In this document: piece by piece, positions 60,054-64,000 of the stretch
Layout: each line of letters begins with the position of its first letter
Numbering within the stretch: the first letter of the stretch is position 1
Assembly (NCBI RefSeq): GCF_900101995.1
Contig: NZ_FNAS01000001.1
Location: 124,001-188,000, forward strand
Direction of reading: 5' to 3'
Origin: Riemerella columbipharyngis
GTDB lineage: Bacteria; Bacteroidota; Bacteroidia; Flavobacteriales; Weeksellaceae
Length of the DNA stretch: 64,000 nucleotides
Notes under the pieces: model-generated
What the model was told of the DNA's origin: nothing
Database searches by the model: none
Seen by the model: only the letters and a program-made list of their open reading frames with translations
Position numbers and translations under genes: made by a program

Positions 60054-60818
60054 TTATTTAATAAAAGTTAGACGGATAGCAGTAGGAGGCACTACTTCCG
60101 GATGCTTCTTAAACTCACGAATAAAAATATCTCTAAGTTTTTCATTGGTGTCAATGATTTCTCCTTTTCCGAAAAACCACATATTGTCTCCTCCGAGTGC
60201 TAAATAATCATTAGTTGCGATATAATAATCTCTGCTTTCATCAATAGGTTTCCCGTCTATTAGTGCCTTCGTGATTTTTCCTTTCTCTACGCTGATGACA
60301 AGGTGTGAAATAGGATTGTTCTTTTTCGTTTTGGCATAATAATCAAAAAGCCCCTGAATGTCTTTACCCTTAAACTTAACAATAACGAGCTGGTTCTCAA
60401 AAGGCATTACTTCGTAAATATGCCTTAGCAGAATATCACCTCTGCCAATGGTGGAACGAATACTTCCGATATTGATTACGGCAGCATCTACAGATGGAAT
60501 ATTGTTTTTTTTTGCCCATTCCCGAGCTGCTGCATAAGTATAATCTGCCAAAAGATTTCCGAGTGTAGAATTGTCTCCATTTTTATCAAGATCCATAGAG
60601 GTATGAGAGATCTTTTCGTCCATTCTGCAATCCATTTCTTTTTTGTAAGGAGCTATGATACTGTTTATTTCGGTATCTTCCTCCATTCCCGGGTGTATGC
60701 TTATATTCTTATAAACCCTCTCACCTGTAACGATATGGCGGGGAGAGCAACTTATCTGTAAAAGGACGGCACAGATAAGAATAATTTGAGTTTTTGCTGT
60801 TGATAATTTGATTTTCAT
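60054..60818 (-). CDS. 5'-nucleotidase C-terminal domain lipoprotein
   Basis: 254 residues. Lipobox LLQISC at Cys24. Motifs NLLADYTYAAAREWAKK, INIGSIRSTIGRGDI, MPFENQLVIVKFKG, YIATNDYLALGGDNMWFF are the UshA/CpdB C-terminal nucleotide-binding domain. With the next gene it makes a full nucleotidase from two polypeptides. A -7 element TATATTTG ends 5 nt before the start codon, so the operon mRNA may be leaderless. Confidence 0.88.
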   Translation of the reverse strand: MKIKLSTAKTQIILICAVLLQISCSPRHIVTGERVYKNISIHPGMEEDTEINSIIAPYKKEMDCRMDEKISHTSMDLDKNGDNSTLGNLLADYTYAAAREWAKKNNIPSVDAAVINIGSIRSTIGRGDILLRHIYEVMPFENQLVIVKFKGKDIQGLFDYYAKTKKNNPISHLVISVEKGKITKALIDGKPIDESRDYYIATNDYLALGGDNMWFFGKGEIIDTNEKLRDIFIREFKKHPEVVPPTAIRLTFIK

Positions 60819-60916
60819 ACCTGCAAATATAGCAAAAACAAAAACTTAAACAGAGAGTTTGGTGGTTAAATCTATGTTGGGTAATTCGGTATTATGTCAT
60901 TGGCAAAAAAATATGC

Positions 60917-60955
60917 TTTGCATTCTGCTAAAACAATAAATTTTCCGTACATTTG
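60917..60955 (+). promoter_or_regulatory. promoter of dapA
   Basis: TTTG (60917-60920) and TACATTTG (60948-60955), spacing 27 nt, longer than ideal; the -7 match is excellent. Confidence 0.5.
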
Positions 60956-60980
60956 GTGGAATATTATATTAGATTAAATA

Positions 60981-61874
60981 ATGAAAGCACTAAAAGGTCT
61001 TGGCGTAGCACTTATTACGCCTTTCAAACAGGATTTGTCCATAGATTTTGATGCACTTACTCGCTTGGTAGAATACAATATAGAGAATGGTACCCACTTT
61101 TTTGTCGTTTTGGGAACAACGGCAGAAGCTGCCACTCTGTCTGCAGAGGAAAAAGACAAAGTAATACGGCATATTATAAAGGTCAATGATAACAGGCTTC
61201 CTTTGGTTTTAGGAATAGGCGGGAATAATACAATGGCTGTGAAGCATCAGATAGAAAGTACGGATTTATCGGCGTTCGAAGCGGTATTATCCGTATCCCC
61301 GTATTACAATAAGCCCAATCAAGAGGGACTCTACCAGCACTACCGTGTTTTGGCATCCACTGGGAAAAATATTATTATCTATAATGTACCCGGTAGAACA
61401 GGACAGAATATAGACGCCTCTACGACCCTAAGATTGGCTCAGGATTTTCCTAATCTTATTTGCATAAAAGAAGCGGGGCCTAATATCTCCCAATATTTTG
61501 ATATTCTAAGAAAGAAACCGGAACATTTCTCGCTGCTTTCCGGTGATGATGAATTCACGCTGCCGGTAACTCTCGCAGGGGGCGATGGCGTTATCTCCGT
61601 AATAGGGCAGGCGTATCCAAAACATTTCTCCGAAATGCTGAAATTAGCCAAAGAAAACAAAGTACAAGAAGCTTACAAAATCCATAATAAACTGGTGGAA
61701 ATAACAAGATTGATTTTTGCGGAAGGAAACCCTTGCGGCATAAAGGCCGTTCTCTCCGAAATGCAAATCATAGAAAACCATTTAAGACTGCCGTTAGTGA
61801 AAGCATCAGAAAGCCTTACCCAAAGGATAAAAACTGAAATGCAACATCTGGATAGCAGCCCTATGTCTGTATAA
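60981..61874 (+). CDS. dapA: 4-hydroxy-tetrahydrodipicolinate synthase
   Basis: 297 residues. Schiff-base Lys163 in ICIKEAG, Tyr134 in IIYNVPGRT, Thr47 in VLGTTAEAATLS. The usual GTTGES is GTTAEA here, a common Bacteroidota variant. It condenses aspartate semialdehyde with pyruvate toward diaminopimelate and lysine. Confidence 0.95.
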   Translation: MKALKGLGVALITPFKQDLSIDFDALTRLVEYNIENGTHFFVVLGTTAEAATLSAEEKDKVIRHIIKVNDNRLPLVLGIGGNNTMAVKHQIESTDLSAFEAVLSVSPYYNKPNQEGLYQHYRVLASTGKNIIIYNVPGRTGQNIDASTTLRLAQDFPNLICIKEAGPNISQYFDILRKKPEHFSLLSGDDEFTLPVTLAGGDGVISVIGQAYPKHFSEMLKLAKENKVQEAYKIHNKLVEITRLIFAEGNPCGIKAVLSEMQIIENHLRLPLVKASESLTQRIKTEMQHLDSSPMSV

Positions 61875-62258
61875 CCATTGTAATGTTTAGAAATTATAAA
61901 ACGATTGTTTATTAGGGAGATAGGTTGATTGGCTTTTAGCGTAAAAGTTATCGAATCAGTTAGATATAGTTTTAATTGGCTTTATTTTTATTACAAATCC
62001 TAAAAAAGCAAATGAATTGGGAAAGCTGATAATAAAATACGAATGCTTTTGTCCTAATACGGAATAATAAATTATCGAATGATGTGCAGGACTATTTTAG
62101 CAAAACAAGAAAACAATAAGCCGTAGGCGATGTTTATAAATATTATGAATCAAATTTTGCGAAAATAGGAATGGGGGGGGCTCTTTAGGTGTAATTATAG
62201 GGAGCCATATCGGAATTTTTTTTAGGACTATCAAGGATTTTGTTTAGCTGGAAATTAA
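61875..62258. other. non-coding, apparently decayed region with a G8 tract
   Basis: Over 300 bases with stops in all frames. The only striking element is a run of eight G at 62173-62180, followed by a 26-codon open stretch (SLGVIIGSHIGIFF) that ends in a stop. I see no promoter or RNA gene. Confidence 0.5.
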
Positions 62259-62534
62259 GACTTTGGCATTCAATTGAAAAACCACAAAAGTACGATAATT
62301 TTCGTCTCCGACCACGGAGAATCTTTAGACGAAAAGAATCTATATATGCAGGGTTTACCGAAGAGCATTGCCCCGAAAGAACAATACGAAATTCCGTTTA
62401 TTGTTTGGGTTTCCGATGCTTCTCAAAAACTGAAGCCAGAAAAGATGCTTTCACAGAATTATGTTTTTCACAGCGTTTTACACTTTTTGGGAATAGACAG
62501 TCCTATTTATAATGAAAAACTGAATATTTATTAA
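62259..62534 (+). pseudogene. 3' remnant of an EptA-like phosphoethanolamine transferase / sulfatase-fold gene
   Basis: About 91 codons from just after an in-frame stop (62256-62258), with no valid ATG. STIIFVSDHGESLDEKNLYM and GLPKSIAPKEQYEIPFIVWV are the metal-site block and following segment of the alkaline-phosphatase-like catalytic domain; YVFHSVLHFLGIDSPIY matches the end of such enzymes. The membrane part and the catalytic Thr region are missing, so the product cannot work. Confidence 0.75.
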
Positions 62535-62583
62535 TAAATTTGAAGCAAAGAAAGAGTAATAGGATTTTAACCCTAAAATAAGT

Positions 62584-63036
62584 ATGTTTAAATTTTTAGT
62601 TTACATCGGTTTTATAATGAACTTTATAGCTGCGTCGGCACAGGAAAGAATACAAATTCAGAGCGATTTCTCATTTGAGGAAACCTCCGAACGCCTTACT
62701 CAAACTTTGGGTGAGAAAAACATTAAAATCTTTGCCGTCATTGACCACCACGCGGAAGCCTCCACTGCAGGGCTTACGCTCCTCCCTACTCGTTTAATTA
62801 TTTTCGGCTCACCAAAAGTCGGCACTCTGCTGATGCAGGAACAGCAGTCCATTGGCTTAGATTTGCCTCTCAAAATGCTTATTACCGAAGATGTACACGG
62901 AAGAGTTTGGCTTACTTACATACCCGTCGTCCAGTTGCAACAAAGTTATGCCTTATCACCCTCTGCTGTGATTGAAAACATTGGAAAGCTCCAACAGCTT
63001 TTAGCCCAGAAAGCAACAAAAAATAATGGTTTGTAA
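62584..63036 (+). CDS. DUF302 domain exported protein
   Basis: 150 residues with a signal peptide (MFKFLVYIGFIMNFIAASAQ). The body matches DUF302: KIFAVIDHHAEASTAGLTLL, PTRLIIFGSPKVGTLLMQ, IGLDLPLKMLITEDVHGRVW. The fold is a dimeric alpha/beta sandwich; function unknown, periplasmic here. It follows the pseudogene by 49 bp. Confidence 0.85.
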   Translation: MFKFLVYIGFIMNFIAASAQERIQIQSDFSFEETSERLTQTLGEKNIKIFAVIDHHAEASTAGLTLLPTRLIIFGSPKVGTLLMQEQQSIGLDLPLKMLITEDVHGRVWLTYIPVVQLQQSYALSPSAVIENIGKLQQLLAQKATKNNGL

Positions 63037-63242
63037 AAATAAAATTTTGAAAATGATGAAATAGGGTAGTTTGGTTATCATAAAGAAAACAAAAGGGAAA
63101 TAGCTCGACCTTTTTATCCCATTCATTATGTTTATCTTATGCTGATAAATTAAATATTTTCATAAAAATCAAAGAATTTAATGGTAGGACTCAAGACAAT
63201 TTTAGTAAATGACTTTTATTTGTTAATGATTTGATTATTAGT

Positions 63243-64000
63243 TTATAAAAACCGAGAAACAGCATGAATTATCAGCCCCACTATACCGCCTACCAAGGTG
63301 CCGTTTACCCTAATGAACTGAAGGTCTTTACCCACTTCCAGCTCCAGTTTGTTGCTAAGCTCTTTCCCCTGCCAATTTTCCATAGTGGAACTGATGAGTT
63401 CTCCGAATTTATGCGTATTGCGCAAGAGGTAATGATAGGCCTTAGCCCTTACCCAGCAGTCTATTTTATATTGCAGGGCAGTATTGTTTTTGAGATTTTG
63501 GGATAGGGTGGCGATATTATTTCTAAGATAAGTTTTTAGTACCGTGTCATTAGAGCTTAGCTCTTGTACCAATGTTGATTTTATAGCATCCCAAATGTCT
63601 TTTGCATAGTCATTTACCTTGTCTTCGCGAAGAAGATAATCTTTCAGCTGATTAAGTTTTTTTTGCCATTTCTCTTCGTTTTTAATTTCGGAAGAAAAAG
63701 CAATGACTTTAGCCTCTATCTCTCGACGCAGCGGATGCTGTACATTGGTTTCCACCTCTTGAAAATATTTGGCAATGCCATTGGTGATTTTGTCGGCAAG
63801 AGTATCATCTATGAATTTTGGAATAATGCTGTAGCTCTCTTGTTTTACTTTTTCACGAATGAGCTCTTGATGTGCCAAAACATAATGTTTAATCTCTCTT
63901 ACCGTAGAAGTGATAAGGTTCTGATGCTCCTGTTTTTCTACAAAAAACAAAATGCCGTTGCTTAAAACCGTATTCACATCAATTCCCGTAGCAAGCTCTT
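63243..64000 (-). CDS. DUF445 family membrane protein (5' end beyond window)
   Basis: The frame is open to the window edge, so the N-terminus is missing; at least 252 codons are visible. Long amphipathic helices (REIEAKVIAFSSEIKNEEKW, IWDAIKSTLVQELSSNDTVL, KDLQFIRVNGTLVGGIVGLI) and a final hydrophobic segment near the C-terminus are typical of the YjiN/DUF445 family, of unknown function. Confidence 0.8.
   Translation of the reverse strand, partial: ELATGIDVNTVLSNGILFFVEKQEHQNLITSTVREIKHYVLAHQELIREKVKQESYSIIPKFIDDTLADKITNGIAKYFQEVETNVQHPLRREIEAKVIAFSSEIKNEEKWQKKLNQLKDYLLREDKVNDYAKDIWDAIKSTLVQELSSNDTVLKTYLRNNIATLSQNLKNNTALQYKIDCWVRAKAYHYLLRNTHKFGELISSTMENWQGKELSNKLELEVGKDLQFIRVNGTLVGGIVGLIIHAVSRFL

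Overview
The window is a piece of a chromosome from an AT-rich (high-30s % G+C by eye) member of the phylum Bacteroidota, class Flavobacteriia, probably family Weeksellaceae (Chryseobacterium / Riemerella / Bergeyella relatives). The evidence is the flavobacterial promoter form TTG-(about 20 nt)-TAnnTTTG upstream of many genes, the lack of Shine-Dalgarno sites, type IX secretion (T9SS) sorting domains and PorZ, a fused CcsBA, and class-typical gene orders (lptF/G-lolA-ftsK; def-DUF5606-mazG; porZ-recO). The genus is not certain. I found no IS element, prophage, CRISPR array or rRNA; there is one tRNA (Phe).

Layout. 1-5.1 kb is an accessory region. It starts with the 3' end of a larger gene whose product ends in a JAMM-peptidase-like motif. 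Seven small genes for exported proteins follow head to tail (five DUF6705-like, two of an unrecognised family), then an aborted eighth copy. All are separated by nearly identical spacers of 48-53 bp, each carrying the same hairpin. The array ends at a perfect 30-bp inverted repeat. 5.1-7.0 kb holds a lipoprotein built from 26-residue repeats, a tract of about thirteen 21-bp A-tract repeats, and a conserved protein of unknown function. 7.0-19.4 kb is all minus strand: a NatAB-type ABC exporter, a TerC protein, an AddA/RecB-like helicase-nuclease, an outer-membrane DUF3575 protein, and two tandem T9SS-exported reprolysin-like metalloproteases.

19.6-28.1 kb carries envelope and division genes (LptF/G permease, LolA, FtsK) and the CcsBA cytochrome c maturation protein. 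28.3-34.9 kb is plus strand: def, DUF5606, mazG, thyA, an ABC ATPase, a YpfJ-like zinc peptidase, a CopD-like membrane protein, and a lipocalin-like plus OmpA lipoprotein pair. 35.2-47.3 kb has a nucleoid-associated protein and then metabolic and envelope genes: an aminotransferase, kdsB, a LolA-like protein, glutathione peroxidase, a helix-hairpin-helix protein, cdd, panD, a flippase-like protein, a YceI lipoprotein, aspartate kinase, an OlsF-like bifunctional acyltransferase, and tRNA-Phe.

47.4-60.8 kb carries mfd, a BamA/TamA-family lipoprotein divergent from an rRNA/tRNA methyltransferase, a YtxH/holin-X/unknown trio, rplS, and a minus-strand operon (nucleotidase C-domain, metallophosphatase, porZ, recO). 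61-64 kb carries dapA, a decayed region with an EptA-like pseudogene remnant and a G8 tract, a DUF302 protein, and the 3' part of a DUF445 protein cut by the window edge.

Themes. Much of the window serves the cell envelope: LPS (kdsB, LptF/G), lipoprotein traffic (LolA types), outer-membrane assembly (BamA/TamA), aminolipids (OlsF-like), and T9SS (PorZ plus two cargo proteases). aspartate kinase and dapA belong to the lysine/diaminopimelate route. The least ordinary part is the 0.8-5.1 kb array, whose mosaic copies and hairpin spacers suggest ongoing recombination and possibly an effector/immunity role (inference).
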